Of a DNA stretch of 64,000 bases, positions 42,626 through 52,571 are shown one piece after another (positions within the stretch are counted from its first letter, which is position 1; each line of letters opens with the position of its first letter). The DNA is from CAJBVG01 sp943371425 (lineage in GTDB: Bacteria > Bacteroidota > Bacteroidia > Sphingobacteriales > Sphingobacteriaceae). The notes beneath the pieces were generated by a model, which had not been told where the DNA came from, did not search any database, and was given only the letters and a program-made list of their open reading frames with translations. The position numbers and the translations under genes were made by a program. The DNA lies in assembly GCA_943371425.1 (NCBI GenBank), contig CALRUR010000001.1, positions 186,001 through 250,000 of the forward strand, given 5' to 3'.

Positions 42626-43927
42626 TTAAGGAATAATACTAGAAGATAGTTCTAATAGGCTTGTCTCTGCTAACTTGTACTGATACAATGCATTTACATA
42701 CCTACTGTTCGCTTCTATAAATGAGCGCTGTGCTTCTCTGAGTTGCAAAGAAGAAATACCACCAAGTTTGAACTTTTCTATACTTATATCGATGTTTTTC
42801 TTAGCAACCGTTTGGTTTTCTCTTTCAAGTTTTAATAACTCTAAATTATTTTGGTAACTAGTGAGTAACACATTCCAATTTGCTTCTACCGAAAGCTTAG
42901 CCGACTCATAACTTAGGGCAGCAGTTTGCGCTTGTATTTTTGCGATTTTCTCTCTTTTACTTTGTAGCAATCCGTTAAAAATATTTACACTCGCTGTTAC
43001 TCCATAATTTAAGCCTAAGGTTCGGTTCTCTGTAAAAAAACCTGCTTCAGCATTGGTGTTAGAATAGTTATATCCAGAATTAAATCGGATGGTTGGGTAC
43101 CTATCTGCCGATACTTCTTTTACACTTAACTCTGCAATTCGTTGTTGGCTTTTTGCATTTAATAAATTCGGATTTTGAGCTAATACTTTTATGTATAAAT
43201 CTTCCGTATTTAACACCTGATTGGTAGGTATACTATCTAACAATATTACTTCATCGGTTACAGGCAAAATCAACAATTCATTTAATCTAATTTTTAAGTT
43301 TTTTAAATTTTCTTGTTGACGGATGTAGGCACTTAAATCAGTGTTATAATCTACTTTCGCATTTAACAAATCAAGTGTAGAGCCCGAACCAACTTCTGAT
43401 TTATTTTCTGCAATTTCCAATCTTTTTTTAGAAACCGATAAGGCGTCGGTGCTTGCTTTTAATTGAACTTGCGAAGCAACAATAGCATAATAATTTATGA
43501 TGATGTCGGCTAATACTCCTTGCACCATTGCCTTTGCATTAACCTCCCCCATTTTTTCTAACTCCTTTACTCTATCATACGAGGCGAACATTTTTAAGCC
43601 ATCAAATAAAATCCAAGAAAGTTGTACCCCTGCAGTTTGTTGAGTGGTAGCAGCATTGTCTCTTTCTTGAATTGCCCCCGTTACAAATACCTGACGAGTA
43701 TCTACTGTACTTTTATTTAATCCGGCACTTGCATCTATTTTTGGCATGAGCGCAGATATGGCAGCTTTTCTATTTTGTTCTGTAATTTCAAAATCGTTAT
43801 TAGACAATTGTATGGAGTAATTATTCTGCAAACCAATTTCAATAGCTTTACGTAAAGTAAGTGTTTGTTGAGCATTGCTTACGTTACCAATTATTAAAAT
43901 TAAAAAAGATATAAAATATTTCATCAT
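42626..43927 (-). CDS. TolC-like outer-membrane efflux channel
   Basis: 433 residues from the ATG at 43927, one base after the permease stop; the frame can extend to 43954. Signal peptide ending NVSNAQQ. Two outer-membrane efflux protein repeats, with LTLRKAIEIGLQNNYSIQLSNND and the structural repeat in IKVLAQNPNLLNAKSQQRIAELS, plus GVQLSWILFDGL and GVTASVNIFNGL at the barrel strands. It forms the exit duct of the tripartite pump encoded by the next two genes. Confidence 0.9.
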   Translation of the reverse strand: MMKYFISFLILIIGNVSNAQQTLTLRKAIEIGLQNNYSIQLSNNDFEITEQNRKAAISALMPKIDASAGLNKSTVDTRQVFVTGAIQERDNAATTQQTAGVQLSWILFDGLKMFASYDRVKELEKMGEVNAKAMVQGVLADIIINYYAIVASQVQLKASTDALSVSKKRLEIAENKSEVGSGSTLDLLNAKVDYNTDLSAYIRQQENLKNLKIRLNELLILPVTDEVILLDSIPTNQVLNTEDLYIKVLAQNPNLLNAKSQQRIAELSVKEVSADRYPTIRFNSGYNYSNTNAEAGFFTENRTLGLNYGVTASVNIFNGLLQSKREKIAKIQAQTAALSYESAKLSVEANWNVLLTSYQNNLELLKLERENQTVAKKNIDISIEKFKLGGISSLQLREAQRSFIEANSRYVNALYQYKLAETSLLELSSSIIP

Positions 43928-43928
43928 G

Positions 43929-46900
43929 TTAGTTCTCCAAAGCTTTGTAATCATTCGTATCTAACTTTTTAGTACGCGACATAAATGTGTAAACTGCAGG
44001 CACTACATACAAGGTTAATATTAAAGAAAAAATAGTACCTCCAATTATAACTATACCCATGCCTATTCTGCTTTTTGCGGCGGCACCAAGTGACATGGCA
44101 ATTGGTAGTGCTCCTAAAGCAATCGCTAAACTGGTCATTAAAATTGGACGTAAGCGTGCAGTAGAAGCTTCTCTAATGGCTTGTGCCATTGGCTTGCCTT
44201 GTAATTTTAATTGATTTGCGAATTCAACAATTAAAATTCCATTTTTAGTAACCAAACCAATCAACATAATAATACCTATTTGACTAAATATATTTAAGGT
44301 CTGATCAAAAATCCATAATGAAAATACTGCACCTGCTATTGCTAGAGGCACCGTAATCATTATAATAAACGGATCTATAAAACTTTCGAATTGTGCAGCT
44401 AATATTAAATAGATTAAAATTAAAGAAAGCATGAAAGCAAATAAGATGTTCGAAGAGCTTTCAGCAAAATCTCTAGATGAACCGGCTAATGCAGTGGAGA
44501 ACGATTCGTCTAACACTTCGTCTGCAACTTTATCCATTACCTTTATCCCATCACCAATGGTTTTACCTGGTGCTAAGGCCGCAGATACTGTAGCCGACAT
44601 AAACCTATTGTTGTGGTATAATTGAGGAGGACTACTTTCTTCTGTAACATCCACTACGTTATCTAATTGAATTAGTTCCCCAACATTATTTCTTACAAAT
44701 ATGGAAGTTAAATCGAGTGGTTCATCTCTATTCACTCTATCAAATTGTCCCACCACAGAATATTGTTTTCCGTTCATGGTGAAATAAGAGAAACGTTGCC
44801 CGCTTAACGCTAATTGTAATGTTTGCGCAATGTCTATAATAGAAATTCCAAGGCTTTTCGCTTTTTCTCTGTTAATAGAAACTGATAGTTCTGGTTTGTT
44901 GAACTTCAGATCCACATCTACCATTGTAAACGTTGGGTCTTGTTGTGCTTTCTCTATAAATTTTGGAAGGTACTCTCTTAGTTTTTCGAAGTTAGGTGCT
45001 TGCAATACATATTGTACAGGTAAACCACCTCTTCTTCCACCAGACGAAATAGTTTGTTGTTGAATAACGAAGGTTTTCACTTCAGGAATTCTTTTCGTCA
45101 TTCGTGTTAGTGCATTTGCTATATCTGTTTGCGAACGTTCTCTTTCATGTGGTTCTGAAATTCTTAAACGAGCAAATCCTGTATTAGAAGCTCCCGAACC
45201 AGTAAAGCCTGGAGAGGTTACTGTTAATGCAATTTTTTTCTCAGGAATAGAATCCATCATTAACTGAGCGATTTTTAAAATATAAAAATCGGTGTATTCA
45301 AATGATGCTCCTTCTGGTGCAGATACTTGCATTTGCAAGGCACTGCGGTCATCTAAGGGGGCCAATTCTGACTGTAAGTTTTTTCCAAAAAACCAAATCA
45401 TTCCAAAGCATATAAAAATAACTGCAATTGCTATCCATCTAAATTTTAAAAACTTATTTAAAGTTCTGCCATAAGACTCCACCATGTTTACAAAAAATGG
45501 TTCCGACCAATTGTAGAACCTGCTCTTTTTATGCCCAGTTTTCATCAACTTAGCATTTAACATTGGGGTAAGTGTTAAAGAAACAAAAGCAGAAATTAAT
45601 ACGGCGGAGGCGATAACAATTCCAAATTCTCTGAACAATCTACCTACAAAACCTTCTAAAAAAATAATTGGTAAAAATACTGCTGCCAATGTTATTGAAA
45701 TAGAAATTACGGCCATAAATATTTCGTTCGAGCCTTTAATCGCTGCTTCTAATGGCGACAAGCCTTCTTCTACTTTCTTAAATATATTTTCGGTAACAAC
45801 AATACCATCATCTACAACCAAGCCCGTGGCCAGTACTATTGCTAAGAGTGTAAGTACATTTACAGAAAATCCCATAATGTACATTATAAAAAATGTACCG
45901 ATTAATGATACAGGAATATCTATTAATGGACGGAAGGCAATGCCCCAATCTCTAAAGAATAAATAGATAATTAAAATCACCAGAATTAAAGAAATGATTA
46001 ATGTTTCGGCTACTTCTGTAACCGATTGACTAATAAAAATAGTGTTATCAAGTGCAATATTTAAACGATAATCTTTTGGTAAATCTTTCTCAATTTGAGC
46101 ATAGCGTTTATGAAATTCTTTAGCAATGTCTAAATAGTTAGCTCCGGGTTGTGGTACCAAGGCTAAGCCTATCATAGGTACAGCAGATTCGCGTAAAATA
46201 GTTTCTTCGTTTTCTGGACCGAGCGCGGCATAACCTACATCCATTAAACGAATCATTTTATCGGCATCCGTTTTAATTATCAAATTATTAAAATCAGACA
46301 CGCTTACTAAATTGCCAGATGTTTTAACAGTAAGCTCAGTTGTATTCCCTGCAATTTTACCGGAAGGCAATTCTATATTTTCTCTATCGAGTGCATTTTT
46401 TACATCGAGTGGAGTGAGTTTATATGAAGATAGTTTTAAGGGATCCAACCAAATACGCATTGCATATCTTTTTTGCCCCCAAATTTGTATACTACTTACA
46501 CCTGGTATGGTTTGCAAGCGTTGTGCAATAACATTCTCGCCATAATCACTTACTTCTAATTGCGAACGAGTATCACTCTGCAAAGTCATGGAAAGTATAG
46601 CATCCGAGTTGGCATCGGCTTTAGCAACCACTGGTAACCCGTCTATATCTTTTGGCAAGGAGCGCACTGTTTGCGAAACTTTATCGCGAACATCGTTTGC
46701 TGCCTCATCAATATTTTTACTCAAATTAAACTCTACAGTAATTACACTCGAACCTTGATTACTTGAGGATGAAATATTTTTTATACCATCAATACTATTA
46801 ATAGCTTTTTCTAAAGGTTCCGTAATTTGCGACTCAATAATATCTGCATTTGCCCCAGGATAGGAAGTTCTTACCGATACAATTGGCGGATCTATGGATG

Positions 46901-47012
46901 GGAATTCACGCACGCCTAAGAATTTATATCCTATTAATCCGAAAAGGATAATAAGTAAATTCATTACGATGGTGAATACTGGTTTTTTTATACTAGTGGT
47001 AGATAAACTCAT
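43929..47012 (-). CDS. RND-family efflux permease (HAE1/AcrB type)
   Basis: 1027 residues with twelve transmembrane helices in two repeats. First helix SIKKPVFTIVMNLLIILFGLIGY; the proton-relay helix holds VVDDGIVVTENIFKKVEEGLSPLEAAIKGS (two Asp); the second repeat has LIGLVTKNGILIVEFANQ. The large periplasmic loops carry SSSNQGSSVITVEFNLSKNID. It belongs with drug-type rather than metal-type RND pumps, as no heavy-metal-pump motif is seen. Substrate unknown. Driven by the proton gradient. Confidence 0.94.
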   Translation of the reverse strand: MSLSTTSIKKPVFTIVMNLLIILFGLIGYKFLGVREFPSIDPPIVSVRTSYPGANADIIESQITEPLEKAINSIDGIKNISSSSNQGSSVITVEFNLSKNIDEAANDVRDKVSQTVRSLPKDIDGLPVVAKADANSDAILSMTLQSDTRSQLEVSDYGENVIAQRLQTIPGVSSIQIWGQKRYAMRIWLDPLKLSSYKLTPLDVKNALDRENIELPSGKIAGNTTELTVKTSGNLVSVSDFNNLIIKTDADKMIRLMDVGYAALGPENEETILRESAVPMIGLALVPQPGANYLDIAKEFHKRYAQIEKDLPKDYRLNIALDNTIFISQSVTEVAETLIISLILVILIIYLFFRDWGIAFRPLIDIPVSLIGTFFIMYIMGFSVNVLTLLAIVLATGLVVDDGIVVTENIFKKVEEGLSPLEAAIKGSNEIFMAVISISITLAAVFLPIIFLEGFVGRLFREFGIVIASAVLISAFVSLTLTPMLNAKLMKTGHKKSRFYNWSEPFFVNMVESYGRTLNKFLKFRWIAIAVIFICFGMIWFFGKNLQSELAPLDDRSALQMQVSAPEGASFEYTDFYILKIAQLMMDSIPEKKIALTVTSPGFTGSGASNTGFARLRISEPHERERSQTDIANALTRMTKRIPEVKTFVIQQQTISSGGRRGGLPVQYVLQAPNFEKLREYLPKFIEKAQQDPTFTMVDVDLKFNKPELSVSINREKAKSLGISIIDIAQTLQLALSGQRFSYFTMNGKQYSVVGQFDRVNRDEPLDLTSIFVRNNVGELIQLDNVVDVTEESSPPQLYHNNRFMSATVSAALAPGKTIGDGIKVMDKVADEVLDESFSTALAGSSRDFAESSSNILFAFMLSLILIYLILAAQFESFIDPFIIMITVPLAIAGAVFSLWIFDQTLNIFSQIGIIMLIGLVTKNGILIVEFANQLKLQGKPMAQAIREASTARLRPILMTSLAIALGALPIAMSLGAAAKSRIGMGIVIIGGTIFSLILTLYVVPAVYTFMSRTKKLDTNDYKALEN

Positions 47013-47032
47013 GTTAAAAAATTACTATTGAA

Positions 47033-48079
47033 TTATTTAATGTTCAAGGTCGAACCATTTTTTATCGACATAATTCCAGAAGTTATAAGCGTATCACCTG
47101 CTTTTAACCCTTCTATTATTTGCACATATTCATCTGTGCGAATACCTGTTTTTACTACTACTTCAGAGGCTGTTCTGTTTTTACTTAAGTATACCTTTTT
47201 ACCTTTTAGTATAGGAATGAGGGTTTCATTTGGAACTAAAATGGTGTTCTTAATTTCATTTAACTGTAATGAAACTTTACAAAAAGAACCGGGAGTTAAG
47301 CGGCCATCGTTGTTAGCTATAGCACGTATGTTTAGCGTTCTGGTATTTTCATCAATTGAAGGATCAAGTGCATATACTTTAGCTTTGTAAATTTTTGTGT
47401 TACCATCTAGCGTAAATTCTATCTCTGCATTTTTATTTATAAAACTCGAGTATTTTTCGGGAACAGAAAAAGTGATTTTTACTCTATCGTCTTTTACTAA
47501 CTTAGCGATGGTGCTATTGGGCGTAATGTAATCGCCGGCAGAAATCATACGTAATCCTACTGAGCCTGCAAACGGAGCACGTATTTCTGTTTTGGCGAAT
47601 TGCGCTTTTAATAATGCTAACTCGGCCTTCATAGATTGAAGTTCAGTATAAACTAAATCATATTCTTGCTGTGAAATAGCTTCTTTCTTTAATAATGTTT
47701 TCTGACGGAATTCTTGCTCTGTTGCTAATTGCAAACGTGCCTGTGCTCTGTCTATTTGAGCCTTTAATTCCTCATCATTAATCTTAATAAGCAAATCACC
47801 TTGCTTCACTTTCGATCCTTCGGTAAATAATATTTTGGTGATTTTACCACTCATTTCGGTTCTCAAATCTATCGACTCTTCTGCTTGTACAGTACCTGTA
47901 ATTTGTATGGTTTCGGAAATTGAAGTGTCTTTTAAAACAATGTATTTTACCATTTGAGGGGCATTCATACCCTTTGGTGCCATTGATTTTCCAGACTTTT
48001 TATCGCCAGAACAAGCAATAAATAGTAAAGAACTGAATAAAACTAGAGTAAACTTAAACATCAACTTACTGATTTTCAT
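47033..48079 (-). CDS. Membrane-fusion lipoprotein of the RND pump
   Basis: 348 residues with a lipobox (SSLLFIACSGDKK). HlyD/AcrA layout: EAEESIDLRTEMSGKITKILF and EGSKVKQGDLLIKINDEELKAQIDRAQARL (lipoyl half and coiled coil), AKTEIRAPFAGSVGLR (second lipoyl half), then the beta-barrel. It bridges permease and TolC channel. First gene of the operon, 20 bp before the permease. An exact -7 box lies 27 bases before the start. Confidence 0.92.
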   Translation of the reverse strand: MKISKLMFKFTLVLFSSLLFIACSGDKKSGKSMAPKGMNAPQMVKYIVLKDTSISETIQITGTVQAEESIDLRTEMSGKITKILFTEGSKVKQGDLLIKINDEELKAQIDRAQARLQLATEQEFRQKTLLKKEAISQQEYDLVYTELQSMKAELALLKAQFAKTEIRAPFAGSVGLRMISAGDYITPNSTIAKLVKDDRVKITFSVPEKYSSFINKNAEIEFTLDGNTKIYKAKVYALDPSIDENTRTLNIRAIANNDGRLTPGSFCKVSLQLNEIKNTILVPNETLIPILKGKKVYLSKNRTASEVVVKTGIRTDEYVQIIEGLKAGDTLITSGIMSIKNGSTLNIK

Positions 48080-48105
48080 TTATTTATTTTTTATAGATGC
48101 AAATT

Positions 48106-48113
48106 CAAAGATA
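48106..48113 (-). promoter_or_regulatory. -7 box TATCTTTG of the RND operon
   Basis: Minus-strand TATCTTTG fits TAnnTTTG exactly and lies 27 bases before the membrane-fusion gene start, within the divergent space to the M61 peptidase gene. A TTG (minus strand of 48127-48129) is present but too close to be an ideal -33 element. Confidence 0.5.
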
Positions 48114-48214
48114 CTATTAAATGTTACAACATAAATATGAACTATGTGTTTTTATGAAAAGAATATAGGCTTGCTTTTCGTATTATTGTGCTATTAATAA
48201 TATGTAAACACTTT

Positions 48215-49987
48215 ATGATGAAAAAAATTGTTGTTTTATTTATGTTGACGATGGTAGCAAATGAATTAATTGCAGAAAACATTAAGTATACTTTGAGTTT
48301 TACAGAAGCTCAAGCACATTATGTTGATGTTGAAATGGAAGTAACGAGTAGCAATGAACAAGTATTGTTAAAAATGCCTGTTTGGGCACCAGGTTCTTAT
48401 TTGGTTAGGGAATTCTCTAGGCATGTTGAAGGGTTTGAAGCTAGCCAAGGCGACAAAAAGTTGAGCTTCAAAAAAATCAATAAAAATACTTGGCAAATAC
48501 AGAACCCCAACAAAACACCTATAAAAGTTAAGTATAAAGTTTATGCTTTTGAACTAACTGTGCGTACTAGTTTTATAGACGAATCGCATGCTTATTTAAA
48601 TGGCACAAGTATTTTTATGTATGTTGATGGTGCTTTAAAAACTAATCATGAAGTAATGATTAAGCCAAACTCAAATTGGAAAAAAATATCATGCTCTTTA
48701 CCAACCATTAAAGGCAATGCATACCATTTGTTGGCAGATAATTATGATGTATTGGCAGATTCGCCTATAGAAATTGGCAACCAAGATATAATTGAGTTTA
48801 CTGCTAAAAATGTAAAACATTTTGTTGCCATGGTAGGACCAGGAAACTACGATGCAGAAAAAATAAAGAAAGATTTTACCAAAATAGTTGAAGAAGCCTA
48901 TTCTGTTTTTGGCACACATCCTTGCAAAGAGTACACTTTTATAGTACACAATGTACCAAGTGGTGGTGGTGGATTAGAGCATTTAAACTCTACTACCGTA
49001 CAAGTAAACAGAATGGCTTATAGCAATGAAAATACTTACCAATCGTTTTTAGGATTAATTGCACACGAGTATTTTCACTTATGGAATGTTAAGAGATTAA
49101 GACCAGAAGTTTTAGGCCCATTTAATTATGACGAAGAGAACTATACTAATATGCTATGGGTTTCTGAAGGATTTACGGCATTTTATGATAATTGGTTAGT
49201 GCGTAGATCGGGCTTTAGTACTCCCGATAAATATTTGGATTTAATTGCGAACGAATATGCTGCACAAACAAATTTACCTGGAGACAAAGTACAATCTGTT
49301 GCCGAAGCAAGTTTTGATGCTTGGATAAAATATTATAGACGAAATGAGAATTCAAACAATTCACAAGTTTCGTATTATGACAAAGGAAGCATCGTTGCAT
49401 CATTGCTAAACCTAATGATTATTGAGCATTCGGGAGCTAAACAGAATTTAGATGATTTAATGAGTTACCTATATAAAGAGTATTACGAAAAAAAGAATAA
49501 AGGTTTTAGCGACGAAGAATTTAAAAAAGCTGCTGAAAAATTTGCAGGCATAGACCTTACAGATTTTTATAACAAATGTATTTTCGGTAAAGAGAGTATA
49601 AACTACGAAAGCTATTTATTAATTGCAGGTTTGAAAATAACGAACCTAAACGCAACAAAAAACGAGGTGTATTTTGGAGCAAATTCAAGTATGAGTAATG
49701 GCAAGGTGATGATTACGTCTGTATTAAAAAATACACCTGCATATATTGCAGGAATTAATGTAAACGACGAAATAATAGCCATTGATAATTACCGAGTGGA
49801 CGATTTAATTAAAATGTTGGGTTATAAAAAACCAGGCGACAAAATTGTGATAACCTTAAGTAGAGATGGTATGTTGAAAAACATTGAAGTAGTTTTAGTT
49901 AAAAACTCTAATGTAAAATATAAGATTGAAAAGCTAGATACCTTAACTCCAGCGCAAGAAGCAGCTTATAAAAAATGGGTAAACTAA
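48215..49987 (+). CDS. Secreted M61-family glycyl aminopeptidase with PDZ domain
   Basis: 590 residues from the ATG at 48215; a GTG at 48188 would add nine residues before the signal peptide (KKIVVLFMLTMVANELIA). Zinc site LIAHEYFHLWNVKRLRP with the third ligand Glu in MLWVSEGFTAFYDNWLV, typical of M61. An N-terminal beta domain (about 25-170) and a C-terminal PDZ (about 490-570, KVMITSVLKNTPAYIAGINVNDE) complete the family layout. It releases N-terminal Gly or Ala from peptides in the periplasm or outside. Confidence 0.92.
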   Translation: MMKKIVVLFMLTMVANELIAENIKYTLSFTEAQAHYVDVEMEVTSSNEQVLLKMPVWAPGSYLVREFSRHVEGFEASQGDKKLSFKKINKNTWQIQNPNKTPIKVKYKVYAFELTVRTSFIDESHAYLNGTSIFMYVDGALKTNHEVMIKPNSNWKKISCSLPTIKGNAYHLLADNYDVLADSPIEIGNQDIIEFTAKNVKHFVAMVGPGNYDAEKIKKDFTKIVEEAYSVFGTHPCKEYTFIVHNVPSGGGGLEHLNSTTVQVNRMAYSNENTYQSFLGLIAHEYFHLWNVKRLRPEVLGPFNYDEENYTNMLWVSEGFTAFYDNWLVRRSGFSTPDKYLDLIANEYAAQTNLPGDKVQSVAEASFDAWIKYYRRNENSNNSQVSYYDKGSIVASLLNLMIIEHSGAKQNLDDLMSYLYKEYYEKKNKGFSDEEFKKAAEKFAGIDLTDFYNKCIFGKESINYESYLLIAGLKITNLNATKNEVYFGANSSMSNGKVMITSVLKNTPAYIAGINVNDEIIAIDNYRVDDLIKMLGYKKPGDKIVITLSRDGMLKNIEVVLVKNSNVKYKIEKLDTLTPAQEAAYKKWVN

Positions 49988-50014
49988 ACAGAGGTAACTA
50001 ATGTTACACTGTTT
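49986..50014 (+). terminator. Hairpin at the end of the M61 gene
   Basis: AAACAG and GTAAC pair with GTTAC and CTGTTT around loop TAAT, with a small bulge; an 11-bp stem starting at the stop codon. It lacks a long T run, so it is a weak terminator or an mRNA 3'-end structure. Confidence 0.5.
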
Positions 50015-50029
50015 AACTGCTAACTTGTT

Positions 50030-50037
50030 TAAATTTG
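50030..50037 (+). promoter_or_regulatory. -7 box TAAATTTG of the DUF6132 gene
   Basis: Exact TAnnTTTG match eight bases before the ATG at 50045, indicating a very short leader. Confidence 0.5.
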
Positions 50038-50044
50038 TACAATT

Positions 50045-50230
50045 ATGATAGTTTTAAAAAAATACAAAATGGAGATTATTGGAACCTTTGTTGGTGCAGG
50101 GCTTGGATATGCCTATTATTATTTTGTGGGATGTAACAGCGGCACGTGTGCCATCACTTCAAAACCATTAAACAGTACATTGTACGGTGCAGTAATGGGA
50201 TTATTATTTTTTAGCAGTATATTAAAATAA
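50045..50230 (+). CDS. DUF6132-like small membrane protein
   Basis: 61 residues with two hydrophobic helices (GTFVGAGLGYAYYYFVGC and LYGAVMGLLFFSSIL) joined by NSGTCAITSKPL. The GCNSGTC motif, with two Cys, is the mark of DUF6132 as I recall it. Such proteins usually stand next to rhodanese or thioredoxin genes, as here (six-bp gap), so a role in sulfur or thiol transfer at the membrane is likely but untested. Confidence 0.8.
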   Translation: MIVLKKYKMEIIGTFVGAGLGYAYYYFVGCNSGTCAITSKPLNSTLYGAVMGLLFFSSILK

Positions 50231-50236
50231 ATAAAT

Positions 50237-50950
50237 ATGAAAATTAAATACAGTTTAATTCTGGTATTAATATTTGCAACGTTAGGAAGTTGTAGTAATG
50301 GACAAGGCTCTAAAACAAAATTGAGTGCATCAGAATTTAATGATAAAATTAAAAGTAGTAAAAATGCAGTTGTTCTCGACGTAAGAACACCGGGCGAATT
50401 TACCGCAGGGCATTTAGAAAATGCGGTAAATATTGATTGGAACAAAAGTAGCTCTGAAACCGAATTAAAAAACTTAGATCCAAGTAAGGAGTATTATGTT
50501 TATTGTTTAAGTGGTGGAAGAAGTTCTGGAGCCGCGGAGTTTTTGCGTAGCAATGGCATTAAAAATGTTTACGAGTTAAGTGGTGGAATAATGAAATGGA
50601 GAGCGGCGGGCTTACCTGAAACAACTAATAATACTAGCAAATCTAAGGAGAGCAATGGTTTAACAATGGAAGCTTACCAAGCTTTGTTAAAAAATGAGAA
50701 GACCGTAGTGATTGATATTTTTGCAGAATGGTGTGGCCCTTGTAAAAAAATGGCACCCTACTTAAACGAAATGCAAAATACAATGAGTGATAAAGTGGTA
50801 ATAATTCGTATAGATGCAGATAAGAATGTGGACTTATGTAAACAACTAAATGTAGATGCTTTGCCCACAGTATACGTATACAAAAAGAACCAAAAAACAT
50901 TTGAGCACATTGGCTTTATTAGTAAAGAAGATTTAGTTAAGGAATTATAA
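50237..50950 (+). CDS. Lipoprotein with rhodanese and thioredoxin domains
   Basis: 237 residues. Lipobox ATLGSCSNG, so anchored to a membrane. Rhodanese domain about 30-130: VVLDVRTPGEFTAGHLENAVNI and the active-site loop YCLSGGRSSGA (Cys followed by GGR). Thioredoxin domain about 142-237 with FAEWCGPCKKMAP. The fusion joins sulfane-sulfur transfer to thiol reduction, both outside the cytoplasm. It forms an operon with the DUF6132-like gene and ends at a strong terminator. Confidence 0.92.
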   Translation: MKIKYSLILVLIFATLGSCSNGQGSKTKLSASEFNDKIKSSKNAVVLDVRTPGEFTAGHLENAVNIDWNKSSSETELKNLDPSKEYYVYCLSGGRSSGAAEFLRSNGIKNVYELSGGIMKWRAAGLPETTNNTSKSKESNGLTMEAYQALLKNEKTVVIDIFAEWCGPCKKMAPYLNEMQNTMSDKVVIIRIDADKNVDLCKQLNVDALPTVYVYKKNQKTFEHIGFISKEDLVKEL

Positions 50951-50971
50951 TCGTATATTTAACAGTATTGA

Positions 50972-51008
50972 AAGGCTTGCATACCCAAAAATGCAAGCCT
51001 TTTTTTGT
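50972..51008 (+). terminator. Rho-independent terminator of the rhodanese-thioredoxin operon
   Basis: Perfect 11-bp stem AAGGCTTGCAT with complement ATGCAAGCCTT (50991-51001), an eight-base loop, then a T run. Confidence 0.92.
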
Positions 51009-51050
51009 TTAAAACATAATGAGTTATACAATGTTGTAAAATAATACATC

Positions 51051-52502
51051 ATGAAAATATTATTAACAGGAGCCACTGGTTACATAGGTAAAAGACTTTT
51101 ACCCGTTTTGTTAGACGAAGGTCATGAAGTGTATTGTTGTGTGAGAGATGCAAAACGTTTCCCAAGCGAAGGGATTTACAACAACCCGTTAATAAAAATT
51201 ATTGAGATAGACTTTCTAAATGATGTTGTAGAAAATGATGCCATAAAAAATATTGATGCTGCTTATTACTTGATACATTCTATGAGTGCAAGTACAGGAG
51301 ATTTTGAAAAATTAGAAGAACTTTCTGCACATAATTTCATCAAATTTATAGAACACACCTCCTTAAAGCAAATAATTTATTTAGGTGGCATTACAAATGA
51401 AAAACAGCTTTCTAAACATTTAAGTTCTAGAAAAAATGTTGAAAATATTTTAAAGAATAGTAATGTGCCAGTAACAGCATTAAAAGCTGGTATTATAGTG
51501 GGTTCAGGGAGTGCATCCTTCGAAATTATTAGAGATTTAGTAGAAAAACTTCCGTTTATGATTACGCCAAAATGGTTGAATACCAAAATTCAACCCATTG
51601 CTATACGCAATGTTTTAGAGTACTTAAAGGGGGTATTATTAAAAACAGAAACCTACAATCACTCATATGATATTGGTGGGCCACAAGTATTAACCTATAA
51701 AGAAATGTTATTGCAATTCGCAAAAGTTCGCGGGTTAAAAAGATACATTATTACAGTACCCGTAATGACTCCTAGAATATCTTCTTACTGGTTATATTTT
51801 GTTACCTCTACTTCATATAAATTAGCCGTTAATTTAGTAAACAGCATGAATGTGGAAGTGGTGGCAAAAGACAATGAACTCGAAAAATTATTGTCAATAA
51901 AAAGTATCCCTTATAAAGAAGCGGTAGAACTTGCCTTTCAAAAAATTGAACAGAACAATGTAATTTCAAGTTGGAAAGATTCGCTCATATCAAGCTACGC
52001 CGACAATTCATTATTGAAACATATTAATGTACCAACAGATGGATGTTACATTGATAAAAGATTAACAGAAATTAAAGGCAATGCGGATGTAGTATTGCAA
52101 AACATTTGGGCTATAGGTGGCGAGCGAGGGTGGTATTATGGCAATTGGTTATGGAGCTTACGAGGATTTATGGATAAACTCTTAGGTGGTGTTGGCTTAA
52201 GAAGAGGACGAACTAATTTACTAACGATTAATACTGGTGATACCTTAGATTTTTGGAGAGTATTGGCTGCAGATAAGCAAGGGAAAAGATTATTACTATA
52301 CGCCGAAATGAAATTACCCGGCGAAGCATGGTTAGAATTTAAAATTATTGAAAGGGGCGAAAAAAAATATTTAAAACAAGTTGCCACCTTTAGACCTAAA
52401 GGCTTGCTGGGTAGGTTATATTGGTATATGGTTCTTCCGATGCATTTTTTTGTATTCGACGGGATGTCTAAAAACCTCATAAAATACAATAATAAGCCAT
52501 AA
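51051..52502 (+). CDS. NAD(P)-binding SDR-type protein with DUF2867 domain
   Basis: 483 residues. The first 300 are an atypical SDR/NmrA-like Rossmann domain (ILLTGATGYIGKRLLPVLLDEG, AAYYLIHSMSAST, LKAGIIVGSGSASFEIIRDLV). From about 335 a DUF2867 domain follows (IWAIGGERGWYYGNWLWSLRGFMDKLLGGVGLRRG, LPGEAWLEFKII). The fused form is widespread in Bacteroidota and is sometimes called ubiquinone-subunit-like. Its substrate is unknown. Single gene without a visible terminator. Confidence 0.85.
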   Translation: MKILLTGATGYIGKRLLPVLLDEGHEVYCCVRDAKRFPSEGIYNNPLIKIIEIDFLNDVVENDAIKNIDAAYYLIHSMSASTGDFEKLEELSAHNFIKFIEHTSLKQIIYLGGITNEKQLSKHLSSRKNVENILKNSNVPVTALKAGIIVGSGSASFEIIRDLVEKLPFMITPKWLNTKIQPIAIRNVLEYLKGVLLKTETYNHSYDIGGPQVLTYKEMLLQFAKVRGLKRYIITVPVMTPRISSYWLYFVTSTSYKLAVNLVNSMNVEVVAKDNELEKLLSIKSIPYKEAVELAFQKIEQNNVISSWKDSLISSYADNSLLKHINVPTDGCYIDKRLTEIKGNADVVLQNIWAIGGERGWYYGNWLWSLRGFMDKLLGGVGLRRGRTNLLTINTGDTLDFWRVLAADKQGKRLLLYAEMKLPGEAWLEFKIIERGEKKYLKQVATFRPKGLLGRLYWYMVLPMHFFVFDGMSKNLIKYNNKP

Positions 52503-52537
52503 AACAAGCGAAAAATCAAATTATGCTTTATTATCCA

Positions 52538-52545
52538 TACATTTG
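52538..52545 (+). promoter_or_regulatory. -7 box TACATTTG of the cold-shock gene
   Basis: Exact TAnnTTTG match 27 bases before the ATG at 52572. Confidence 0.45.
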
Positions 52546-52571
52546 TAAAAAATATTATCCTTAGAACCTAT

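Noticed and set aside
50010..50016. TGTTTAA as a third copy of the light-type operator half
   Set aside because: It is part of the hairpin after the M61 gene and has no TTAAACA partner at the 17-nt spacing.
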